Source: Nitrospirota bacterium | GTDB lineage: Bacteria; Nitrospirota; Thermodesulfovibrionia; Thermodesulfovibrionales; JdFR-88 | DNA: 6,195 bases | Assembly: GCA_021790695.1 (NCBI GenBank) | Contig: JAJYGJ010000151.1 | Coordinates: forward strand, 1-6,195 | Direction of reading: 5' to 3' | Part shown: one piece after another, positions 1-4,483 of the stretch | How the letters are laid out: each line of letters begins with the position of its first letter | Numbering within the stretch: the first letter of the stretch is position 1 | Made by a program: the position numbers and the translations under genes | Notes under the pieces: generated by a model | Told to the model about the DNA's origin: nothing | Databases searched by the model: none | The model's input: only the letters and a program-made list of their open reading frames with translations

Positions 1-959
1 ACATGCAAAGGGCCCAGCCCGTGCTGCTGTCCCATCACCTTCTGGCCTACGCGGAGATGTTTGACAGGGACATCGAACGGTTCCAGGGGGCACTGAAGAG
101 GACAAACACGCTTCCGCTCGGCTCCGGCGCGCTCGCGGGCACCAGCCTGCCGATAGACAGGGGCTTCGTGGCCCGCCTTCTGGGTTTTGAACGGGTCTCC
201 GCCAACAGCATGGATTCCGTCTCGGACAGGGATTTTGTCCTTGAGTTCCTCTGCCACTCGGCGGTCCTCATGATGCATCTGTCCAGGCTTTCGGAGGAGA
301 TCGTCCTCTGGTCGACGGCGGAGTTTGGCTTCATCGAGCTCCCCGATGCGTTTGCCACCGGATCGAGCATGATGCCGCAGAAAAAAAACCCGGACGTAGC
401 CGAGCTTGCCAGGGGCAAGACGGGCAGGGTGTACGGCAACCTGATGGGGATGCTGACGATCATGAAGGCCCTTCCGCTTGCCTATAACAGGGACCTGCAG
501 GAGGACAAGCCGCTCCTGTTCGACACCGTGGATACCGTGAAATCGGTGCTCCGGATATTTGCGGAGATGCTGCCGGCCGTTAAATTCAAAAGCGCCAGAC
601 TGAAGAGCGCGGCCTCCGGTGGGTTTTCGACCGCGACGGACATGGCCGAATATCTTGTGGGAAAGGGCATGCCCTTCAGGCAGGCCCACGGGGTGGTGGG
701 CAAACTGGTGCTTTACGCCTCGGGGGCCGGAAAGGGGCTTGAATCGCTGAGCCTGGAGGAGATGAGGAGTTTCAGCCCTCTTTTTGACCGACCCGTCTTT
801 GACCTTCTTTCACCGGAAAAATCCGTTTCGACCAAAAAAAGTTTTGGCGGCACCGCCCCGGCCGAAGTAAAAAAACAACTAAAAAAGCAACTGGGGGCCG
901 GGCGAAAACTGCTCGGGAAGAAGGAAAAACCGTCGGCCGGGGTTTCGGGAGACGATTGA
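1..959 (+). CDS. argH: argininosuccinate lyase, 5'-truncated by the window edge
   Basis: Catalyses the last step of arginine biosynthesis, cleaving argininosuccinate to arginine and fumarate in the cytoplasm; fumarase/aspartase superfamily, normally a homotetramer of about 460 residues. The 318 visible residues start inside the conserved T-H-x-Q-R-A-Q-P block. The two bases before the first ATG (AC) fit the end of a CAC His codon, so that ATG is internal and the catalytic His lies at the edge. The superfamily signature GSSMMPQKKNPD is intact at visible residues 120-131, including the serines of the catalytic flexible loop. The C-terminal domain is complete and ends in a Lys-rich tail of about 30 residues, longer and more basic than I would expect. 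The stop codon overlaps the next gene's start, implying co-transcription with the lipoprotein gene. Identification is very secure; roughly the first 155 residues are outside the window. Confidence 0.97.
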   Translation, partial: MQRAQPVLLSHHLLAYAEMFDRDIERFQGALKRTNTLPLGSGALAGTSLPIDRGFVARLLGFERVSANSMDSVSDRDFVLEFLCHSAVLMMHLSRLSEEIVLWSTAEFGFIELPDAFATGSSMMPQKKNPDVAELARGKTGRVYGNLMGMLTIMKALPLAYNRDLQEDKPLLFDTVDTVKSVLRIFAEMLPAVKFKSARLKSAASGGFSTATDMAEYLVGKGMPFRQAHGVVGKLVLYASGAGKGLESLSLEEMRSFSPLFDRPVFDLLSPEKSVSTKKSFGGTAPAEVKKQLKKQLGAGRKLLGKKEKPSAGVSGDD

Positions 960-1942
960 GGTTCTTTCGGGGGTCGGTCCCGCGACTTTTGCTTGCCTGC
1001 GCGGCCCTTGCCGTGCTTGTCTCCTGCGGCCACAAACTCCCGCTTACGCTTGCCCCCTATGCGGCGCCCGGCCCGCCTGAAAATCTCGCCGCCGTCCAGA
1101 GGGAAGATATAATGACGCTCTCCTGGTCTTACAGGCAGAGCGAAAGGATAAAAGGTTTCCTCATAATGAGGAAGTCCCCGGGCAGGATTCCCGGCTGCCC
1201 CGTCTCCGGACCCCTCTCTGGCACCACCCCCGCAAAGGCCGCGCCCGGAGGCGTTTTTAAAAAAATCGCGTTCGTCACGGGCACCACGTATTCAGGGCGC
1301 CTCATCTTCGGAAACGTCTACACCTATCAGGTGAGGGCGGAAACCACAACCGGCGTCCTTGGAACCCCCGCCCTTATTTCCGTGCCGGCTCTTGTCCCGC
1401 CGCCGCCCCCGGAGGGGATCCACTTTGCCATTGGAAACTCCCTGTTGACGCTCGGCTGGAAGGCGGAGGGAACGTGGAACGGCCGCCAGGTGTTTTATAA
1501 CGTATACGGCGGGGCCGCAAAGCCGAAGGCCGCCCTTCCGCTTCTTAATGCGGTTCCCATCGGCCGGAATTCCTTTTCGTTTGCTCCAAGGCCGGCTGAG
1601 GATATGATCTACCGTGTAAAGGCGCTTCTTGGCGGCCCGTTCGTATATGAAGGCAAGGGCGCCTCTGTCATTGTGAGACCGCGGGACTTCGTGCCTTCAC
1701 GCCCCGAAAGGCCCGAGACCGTGGTTGTGCCGGGAGGGATAAGGCTTATATGGCAGCCGAATCCCGAAACCTGGGTCTCCGGCTACCGGGTGTACAGGAT
1801 GAAGGGCACAATACCGGTGAAGATCGGGTCTTCAACCGTGCCCACCTTCTTTGACAAAGGGGCAAGCTCCGGCACTTACCGTATAAGCGCCGTCGGCAGC
1901 GTCGCGCAAAGCCCTCTTTCCGAGCCATCGACCGTTCCCTGA
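956..1942 (+). CDS. outer-membrane-type lipoprotein with fibronectin type III-like repeats
   Basis: Predicted lipoprotein of 328 residues. A basic n-region (R2, R5, R10) and a hydrophobic stretch lead into the lipobox L21-V22-S23-C24. The residue after Cys is Gly, not Asp, which by the usual rule favours outer-membrane sorting. The mature part has three fibronectin-III-like beta-sandwich units at about 38-146, 150-241 and 248-328. They are joined by Pro-rich linkers, and the third is the clearest (L-x-W near 264-266, Y-x-V-Y-R near 277-281, Y-R-I near 308-310). The start is TTG at 956, overlapping the argH stop by 4 nt, with GGGAG at 947-951 as a closely spaced ribosome site. From memory, lipoprotein genes directly after argH occur in deltaproteobacteria, often before lysA; here no lysA follows. 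The molecular role is unknown; a protein-protein or envelope-binding function is inferred from the fold only. Confidence 0.85.
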   Translation: MRFFRGSVPRLLLACAALAVLVSCGHKLPLTLAPYAAPGPPENLAAVQREDIMTLSWSYRQSERIKGFLIMRKSPGRIPGCPVSGPLSGTTPAKAAPGGVFKKIAFVTGTTYSGRLIFGNVYTYQVRAETTTGVLGTPALISVPALVPPPPPEGIHFAIGNSLLTLGWKAEGTWNGRQVFYNVYGGAAKPKAALPLLNAVPIGRNSFSFAPRPAEDMIYRVKALLGGPFVYEGKGASVIVRPRDFVPSRPERPETVVVPGGIRLIWQPNPETWVSGYRVYRMKGTIPVKIGSSTVPTFFDKGASSGTYRISAVGSVAQSPLSEPSTVP

Positions 1943-1947
1943 ACCGT

Positions 1948-1980
1948 CCCCGGCAACTTCTGTCCCGGGGGCTGGTCCCC
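1948..1980 (+). terminator. possible factor-independent-like hairpin after the lipoprotein gene
   Basis: CCCCGG at 1948-1953 pairs with CCGGGG at 1965-1970. The latter can alternatively pair with CCCC at 1977-1980, giving two mutually exclusive GC hairpins directly after the stop codon. There is no U-tract, so this may be only a 3'-end stabiliser or a weak terminator. Confidence 0.3.
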
Positions 1981-2130
1981 TGCGGCTCAGACAGTCGGAG
2001 ATGCGGCCGCTCCGCTTCGCCGGCATCGGCAAGCCATGTCGCTCAAGCCCCTCACGCCCCTATGAAATTGCCTTTCGTTTATCGAAACTGAGACATTACC
2101 CGGGGTTAGCAAAACCGCCATGCCCGGCCC

Positions 2131-2173
2131 CCGTGAGCTAACGTGAGCTAAAATGAACTGTGCTAAAATGAAC
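2131..2173 (+). repeat. tandem short repeats in the smpB upstream region
   Basis: The 12-mer GCTAAAATGAAC occurs at 2147-2158 and again at 2162-2173, a 15-nt period. It is preceded by two copies of CGTGAGCTAA (2132-2141 and 2142-2151), the second overlapping the first 12-mer. The rest of the 1943-2174 spacer shows no gene. Local slippage-type duplication is the simplest explanation; each 12-mer carries a TAAAAT box. Confidence 0.8.
2161..2169 (+). promoter_or_regulatory. candidate extended -10 promoter for smpB-ssrA
   Basis: TGCTAAAAT fits an extended -10 element (TGn plus TAAAAT). A second TAAAAT lies 15 nt upstream at 2149-2154, without the TG extension. I see no convincing -35 hexamer. 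With usual spacing, transcription from the proximal box would begin at about 2175-2177, on the smpB start codon itself, so the mRNA would be leaderless or nearly so. This fits the absence of a Shine-Dalgarno sequence there. Confidence 0.4.
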
Positions 2174-2174
2174 G

Positions 2175-2621
2175 ATGAAGCCCGTTTCGGAAAACAGGAA
2201 GGCATATCACGATTTTTTCATAGACGAGACCTGCGAGGCGGGCATTGCGCTTACCGGCACGGAGGTCAAATCCATCCGGCAGGGCAAGGCTAATCTCAGG
2301 GACAGCTACGTCCTCATAAAGGACGGGGAGGCATTCCTGCTTGGCTGCCATATAAGTCCTTACAGCCACGGCAATATAATGAACCACGATCCTCTGAGGA
2401 CAAGGAAGCTCCTGCTTAAAAAAAGAGAGATAGACCGGCTCAGGGGAAAGATCATACAGAAGGGTTATACCCTGATACCGCTTAAAATGTATTTCAAGGG
2501 GCCTTATGTTAAACTAGAGATAGGTCTTGCGAGGGGCAAGAAGTTCTTTGACAAGCGGGAGGCTTTGAAGGAAAAAGAAGCCAGCCGCCAGATTGAGCGG
2601 GCCCTTAAAAGGGCCAGGTGA
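2175..2621 (+). CDS. smpB: SsrA-binding protein SmpB
   Basis: SmpB binds the tRNA-like domain of tmRNA and mimics the missing anticodon arm, delivering tmRNA to stalled ribosomes for trans-translation. At 148 residues the length is normal (family about 150-160). Family motifs are present in order: N-R-K-A-Y-H-D at residues 7-13, G-T-E-V-K-S-I-R at 28-35 with the following G-K-A-N-L, the central S-P-Y, the G-R/K-K-x-x-D-K-R-E stretch near the C-terminus, and a basic tail ending in L-K-R-A-R that is known to enter the decoding centre. An in-frame stop (TGA at 2169-2171) lies just upstream, so ATG 2175 is the only plausible start, yet no Shine-Dalgarno motif precedes it. The tmRNA gene begins 13 nt after the stop, making a compact functional pair. 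Confidence 0.97.
   Translation: MKPVSENRKAYHDFFIDETCEAGIALTGTEVKSIRQGKANLRDSYVLIKDGEAFLLGCHISPYSHGNIMNHDPLRTRKLLLKKREIDRLRGKIIQKGYTLIPLKMYFKGPYVKLEIGLARGKKFFDKREALKEKEASRQIERALKRAR
2600..2615 (+). other. GC hairpin in the 3' end of smpB, just before ssrA
   Basis: GGCCCT (2600-2605) and AGGGCC (2610-2615) form a perfect 6-bp stem with a TAAA loop. It sits inside the last codons of smpB, 19 nt before the mature tmRNA 5' end. It might aid processing of an smpB-ssrA co-transcript, or might merely reflect Lys/Arg/Ala coding. Confidence 0.4.
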
Positions 2622-2634
2622 TTGTCCTTCCCGA

Positions 2635-2986
2635 GGGGGCGAAAGGTCTCGACGGGGGTTATGAGGCTCAGATGGCATGCCGTGGCTCCATCACCACGTA
2701 AAAAGATGGAACAAACACAAAAGCCAACAACGAACTGGCACTCGCCGCTTAATAAAAAGCGGCAAGTCCAGCCGGGAATGTCCGCGGCCCGGCCGGACTT
2801 AGATAGCGGGCTGAAGCTTCCGGTTGGCCTCCTTCCGGAAGACGAAAAATCAAACGGGGGGATAGGCGAGCGCATGGCGCGGCCGTTCGCAGGGCGCGAG
2901 CCGAAACTTCAAATAGACGGCCTAAGCATGTAGAAGTCTGAACGTAGTGCTTCCGGACGCGGGTTCGATTCCCGCCGCCTCCACCA
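2635..2986 (+). ncRNA. ssrA: transfer-messenger RNA (tmRNA), one-piece
   Basis: Rescues stalled ribosomes by acting first as alanyl-tRNA and then as mRNA for a degradation tag. The 5' strand GGGGGCG (2635-2641) pairs with CGCCTCC (2976-2982; one G-U) to form the acceptor stem. A discriminator A and an encoded CCA follow (2983-2986). The T-arm has stem GCGGG/CCCGC around a TTCGATT loop. The block CCTAAGCATGTAGAAG (2922-2937) and the 5' segment TCTCGACGGGGGTTATGAGG (2648-2667) are typical tmRNA. Pseudoknot 1 is visible: CGTGG 2681-2685 with CCACG 2694-2698, and TCCATC 2687-2692 with GATGGA 2705-2710. Twelve nt later the resume codon GCC starts the tag. The total of 352 nt is normal. The 3' end doubles as an integration site (see the repeat at 3960-3998). 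Confidence 0.97.
2723..2752 (+). other. tmRNA tag reading frame (ANNELALAA, stop)
   Basis: GCC AAC AAC GAA CTG GCA CTC GCC GCT followed by tandem TAA TAA encodes ANNELALAA. The hydrophobic LALAA end is the usual ClpXP/ClpAP degron. Helix 5 is clear: GCCGCTT (2744-2750) pairs perfectly with AAGCGGC (2757-2763), with the stop codons starting at the end of the stem and running into the loop. The resume codon is inferred from the Ala start and the 12-nt distance from pseudoknot 1. Confidence 0.9.
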
Positions 2987-2996
2987 AAAAATCGTT
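2959..2996 (+). repeat. attL-like copy of the ssrA 3'-end direct repeat
   Basis: This 38-nt segment covers the T-arm, acceptor 3' strand and CCA of ssrA, plus about 10 nt downstream (A-run and TCGTT). It matches 3960-3998 with a single substitution (C2975 versus T3976) and a one-base difference in the A-run (6 versus 7 A). It lies in the functional tmRNA gene, so the insertion preserved ssrA. Confidence 0.85.
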
Positions 2997-3032
2997 TAGT
3001 TTTCAGGAAGTTGTAGTCTTTTGATGCCGTTC

Positions 3033-3052
3033 CGGTTGGTATACCGTTTTTT
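3033..3052 (+). terminator. weak terminator candidate downstream of ssrA
   Basis: CGGT (3033-3036) pairs with ACCG (3043-3046) around a 6-nt loop, directly followed by six T (3047-3052). The 4-bp stem is short, but stem plus T-run is the right layout to end ssrA transcription about 65 nt past the CCA. No better terminator is visible in 2987-3169. Confidence 0.35.
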
Positions 3053-3074
3053 GCGCCTTCGCTCCTGTTCTTTC

Positions 3075-3090
3075 GGGCCTGACCAGGCCC
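3075..3090. promoter_or_regulatory. inverted repeat upstream of the DUF4160-DUF2442 operon
   Basis: GGGCCTG, AC, CAGGCCC forms a perfect 7-bp dyad. It lies 63 nt upstream of the -10 box, so it could be an operator or a hairpin in RNA. No T-run follows. Its role is inferred from position only. Confidence 0.3.
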
Positions 3091-3152
3091 CGGTGATATG
3101 CCTGCGTTTAAAAGAAAACGTTATATCCAATCGGCCTCGTTTCATGTATCAA

Positions 3153-3161
3153 TGGTATAAT
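3153..3161 (+). promoter_or_regulatory. extended -10 promoter of the small-gene operon
   Basis: TGGTATAAT is a perfect extended -10 (TGn followed by TATAAT). No recognisable -35 lies 16-18 nt upstream, which extended -10 promoters can tolerate. The predicted transcription start near 3168 is only about 2 nt before the ATG at 3170, so the first message would be nearly leaderless. Confidence 0.55.
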
Positions 3162-3169
3162 CAACTTGA

Positions 3170-3409
3170 ATGAGCCCCACGATTTTACGCGAAAAAGGCT
3201 ATCGCTTCTTTTTCTTCTCCCGCGAGGAAACCAGAATGCATGTTCACATAACATGTCCTGCCGGAGAGGCGAAATACTGGCTGGAGCCAGAAATCGAGCT
3301 GGCTAAAAACCATAAACTTACACGCGTCCAATTGAAAGAAATTGAGAGCGTAATCGAGGTACATTACAATGAGTTCAAAAGTGCGTGGAAAAAGCATCTT
3401 CTCGGTTGA
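3170..3409 (+). CDS. DUF4160-family small protein, possible toxin-like partner
   Basis: A 79-residue protein with the DUF4160 layout: an N-terminal P-T-I-L-R followed by G-Y-R-F-F-F-F-S, an H-x-H pair in M-H-V-H-I (residues 23-27), the G-E-A-K-Y-W-L-E-P core (32-40), and a C-terminal helix ending in F-K-S-A-W-K-K. This matches the full family length (about 80 residues), so the start is well placed, although there is no Shine-Dalgarno sequence and the promoter abuts the ATG. DUF4160 genes are commonly found next to DUF2442 genes, as here, with a 41-nt overlap. The pair behaves in gene neighbourhoods like a toxin-antitoxin module, but I know of no firm biochemical function; that role is inference. 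It is cargo of the ssrA-inserted element. Confidence 0.85.
   Translation: MSPTILREKGYRFFFFSREETRMHVHITCPAGEAKYWLEPEIELAKNHKLTRVQLKEIESVIEVHYNEFKSAWKKHLLG
3356..3360 (+). promoter_or_regulatory. ribosome binding site of the DUF2442 gene inside the DUF4160 gene
   Basis: GAGGT lies 8 nt before ATG 3369 and supports that start rather than a later one. It is embedded in the coding sequence of the preceding gene, consistent with translational coupling. Confidence 0.6.
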
Positions 3410-3635
3410 GGTCACGAACATTTCCAGCAATGGCGTATGGCTCCTTGCCGGGGGAAGGGAGTTATTCATGGCCTACGAGGATTTTCCATGGTTCAAGGAT
3501 GCCCCTATCGGCAAGATCCTTAAAGTCGAGGAGCCTCACGAGGGGCATTTTTACTGGCCCGGCCTGGATATAGACTTGACTGCTGAGATCATCGAGCACC
3601 CGGAAAGATTTCCGCTAAAAGCCAAAAAGGAATGA
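3369..3635 (+). CDS. DUF2442-family small protein, possible antitoxin-like partner
   Basis: An 88-residue protein with the DUF2442 pattern: an N-terminal beta strand V-E-V-T-N-I (residues 13-18), G-V-W-L-L (22-26), a central block F-M-A-Y-E-D-F-P-W-F (33-42), a V-E-E-P-H-E-G-H-F-Y-W-P-G-L-D-I-D-L region (53-70), and a short tail with H-P-E-R-F-P (77-82). The family is known mainly from structural genomics, sometimes fused to a helix-turn-helix domain, which suggests a regulatory or antitoxin role for some members; no such domain is present here. The gene starts 41 nt inside the DUF4160 gene in another frame and has its own Shine-Dalgarno sequence, so the two products are probably made together. 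The pairing as toxin and antitoxin is inference. Confidence 0.85.
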   Translation: MSSKVRGKSIFSVEVTNISSNGVWLLAGGRELFMAYEDFPWFKDAPIGKILKVEEPHEGHFYWPGLDIDLTAEIIEHPERFPLKAKKE

Positions 3636-3639
3636 AGCA

Positions 3640-3855
3640 ATGACAAAAAAAGAGCTTGCAGAGAGTAATATAGGGATAACGTTCGATTTCGTGAGGCGGG
3701 TAATCGAGAGCCCGGCGCTTGCCGATTCCTTTGCTAATGGCGCGGAACTGGATTTTATCGACAAGGAAATGCATTTAAAACATATGGCTGCCAAAAGGGG
3801 CAGGAGAATATACCGGTACAAGGTTGAACACACGTTTGAGCCGATTAAAGGATAG
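3640..3855 (+). CDS. small protein of unknown function, third gene of the element operon
   Basis: A 71-residue protein starting 4 nt after the DUF2442 stop, with AAGGA about 9 nt upstream as ribosome site, so it is part of the same operon. It is mixed alpha/beta with no membrane segment or signal: an N-terminal helix (about 12-30) containing F-D-F-V-R-R-V-I-E-S-P, then N-G-A-E-L-D-F-I-D (33-41), a basic helix K-H-M-A-A-K-R-G-R-R (48-57) and a final strand I-Y-R-Y-K-V. The N-x-x-I-x-F-D-F / E-S-P / N-G-A-x-L-x-F layout faintly recalls small proteins grouped as DUF5647, but I cannot confirm this. Its frame is open and its base composition matches its operon partners. A role accompanying the DUF4160/DUF2442 pair is plausible but unproven. 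Confidence 0.75.
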   Translation: MTKKELAESNIGITFDFVRRVIESPALADSFANGAELDFIDKEMHLKHMAAKRGRRIYRYKVEHTFEPIKG

Positions 3856-3907
3856 CGGCTATATGCCGGTTGAAAGCGCCCTGCACGGCTAGAAAAATGA
3901 GGCCCCG

Positions 3908-3936
3908 TTCCGATGGCCGCCTGATTGGCCTCGGAA
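3908..3936 (+). other. strong bulged hairpin near the right end of the element
   Basis: TTCCGA-T-GGCC (3908-3918) pairs with GGCCTCGGAA (3927-3936): ten base pairs interrupted by one bulged T, with an 8-nt loop. No T-run follows, so it is not an obvious terminator. It lies in the 3856-3959 gene-free stretch between the last cargo gene and the repeated ssrA end. That stretch also holds the short palindrome ATAGCGGCTAT (3852-3862). Confidence 0.55.
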
Positions 3937-3959
3937 AGCCTGTGTTTAAGCGGGTCGCG

Positions 3960-3998
3960 GCGGGTTCGATTCCCGTCGCCTCCACCAAAAAAATCGTT
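3960..3998 (+). repeat. attR-like copy of the ssrA 3' end
   Basis: This 39-nt match to 2959-2996 includes GCGGGTTCGATTCCCG, CGCCTCCACCA and the A-run plus TCGTT. Upstream of it there is neither the tmRNA body nor a foldable tRNA, so it is a detached 3' end, as expected for the distal att site. Downstream, AAAAAT/ATTTTT (3989-4004) makes a weak AT hairpin. The remaining 4005-4054 holds nothing I can name and separates the element from the converging receiver gene. Confidence 0.85.
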
Positions 3999-4054
3999 AT
4001 TTTTCGAGTGGTTTCTCAAAACAAGTTAACATAATAAGTCTGGCCGTCATTTCG

Positions 4055-4411
4055 TTATCCAAGGGCCCTCCTGATGGATTCCCTCAGCTCCGCTGTCTTT
4101 AAAGGCTTGGGAAAGAAATCGTGGACGCCGCCCCTGACGGCCTCTATGACCACATCCAAACTGGCGAAGGCGGTGATCATTATAACCTTGGTGCGGGGAT
4201 TAAGGTCCTTTATGGACCTGAGGACCTCGAAACCGTCCCTGTCTTTCATTTTGAGGCCCGTCACGACGATATCGAACTCGGTCTCTCTTATTCTCTCAAG
4301 GGCAATAGCGGGGTTTACAAAGGTCTCGATCTCATGGCCTTCCCGCTCCAGCGAGAGTTTGGCCATATCTGCCGCGATCTTCTCGTAATCGATTATCATT
4401 ATCCTTGCCAT
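4055..4411 (-). CDS. stand-alone receiver (CheY-like) protein lacking the phospho-acceptor Asp
   Basis: A 118-residue single receiver domain without an output domain. The fold markers are in order: I-M-I-I-D8-Y9-E10 (usual DD pair is D-Y), V-V-T-G52-L-K-M at the beta3 site where Asp is expected, the following D-R-D-G-F-E-V-L, M-I-T80-A for the conserved Thr, and F-P-K102-P for the conserved Lys. Thus the switch Thr and Lys remain, while the phosphorylated Asp is Gly (codon GGC, one base from GAC) and one metal-binding acidic residue is Tyr. Family knowledge says such pseudo-receivers cannot take the normal phosphoryl group and often work by constitutive protein contacts. The start at 4411 is chosen because AGGAG sits 9 nt upstream and the receiver begins there; an earlier ATG at 4468 adds 19 unrelated residues. 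It is the last gene of the minus-strand cluster, 72 nt after the MshEN/DUF202 fusion. Confidence 0.9.
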   Translation of the reverse strand: MARIMIIDYEKIAADMAKLSLEREGHEIETFVNPAIALERIRETEFDIVVTGLKMKDRDGFEVLRSIKDLNPRTKVIMITAFASLDVVIEAVRGGVHDFFPKPLKTAELRESIRRALG

Positions 4412-4420
4412 CGAATGAAA

Positions 4421-4425
4421 CTCCT
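4421..4425 (-). promoter_or_regulatory. Shine-Dalgarno site fixing the receiver start
   Basis: AGGAG on the minus strand, 9 nt before ATG 4411. It favours the 118-residue product over a longer reading from 4468. Confidence 0.65.
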
Positions 4426-4483
4426 GTCTTTCCTTTTTCCCATAAAAATAAAAACATGCCGCAGACAAGGCACAAAAAATCCC

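Larger units (their letters stand above)
2959..3998 (+). mobile_element. small integrase-less element inserted at the 3' end of ssrA
   Basis: The segment is bounded by direct repeats of the ssrA 3' end spaced 1001 bp apart, the pattern left by tyrosine-recombinase integration into tmRNA or tRNA genes, for which ssrA is a well-known target. Between the repeats lie three small same-strand genes and no integrase, excisionase or replication gene. Hand counts give 45% GC at 3181-3240 and 40% at 3301-3360, versus 57% at 5101-5160 in the flank, consistent with foreign origin. It may be a satellite mobilised in trans, or the remnant of a larger island after internal deletion. A tandem duplication of only the ssrA end by another route is possible but less economical. 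Confidence 0.65.

Noticed and set aside
2548..2576. TTGACA as a -35 box for an ssrA promoter inside smpB
   Set aside because: The hexamer encodes the conserved F-D-K part of SmpB, and the position 17 nt later reads GAAAAA, not a credible -10.
2818..2841. Similarity between the tmRNA TTCCGG...CCGGAA helix and the hairpin at 3908-3936
   Set aside because: Both share TTCCG, GGCC and GGAA pieces, but the order and spacing differ and no longer alignment extends outwards; chance similarity of GC hairpins is sufficient.
2622..2933. Plus-strand open frame of 103 codons after smpB
   Set aside because: It lies almost entirely within tmRNA, whose secondary structure and conserved blocks explain the sequence.
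3898..3986. A complete class II tRNA (serine-like) ending at the second CCA
   Set aside because: The T-arm and 3' acceptor strand are tRNA-like, but the 5' strand at the right distance (TGAGGCC) pairs poorly and no 5-bp anticodon stem with a 7-nt loop can be formed. The segment folds instead into a bulged hairpin. A detached ssrA end is the better reading.
3615..4019. Minus-strand open frame of 134 codons containing GDGNRTR
   Set aside because: That motif is the usual translation artefact of the antisense strand of a tRNA/tmRNA T-arm. The frame lies over the repeated ssrA end and opposite the 71-aa gene.
4409..4468. Upstream ATG at 4468 as receiver start
   Set aside because: It would add 19 residues unlike any receiver N-terminus, while AGGAG with good spacing precedes ATG 4411.
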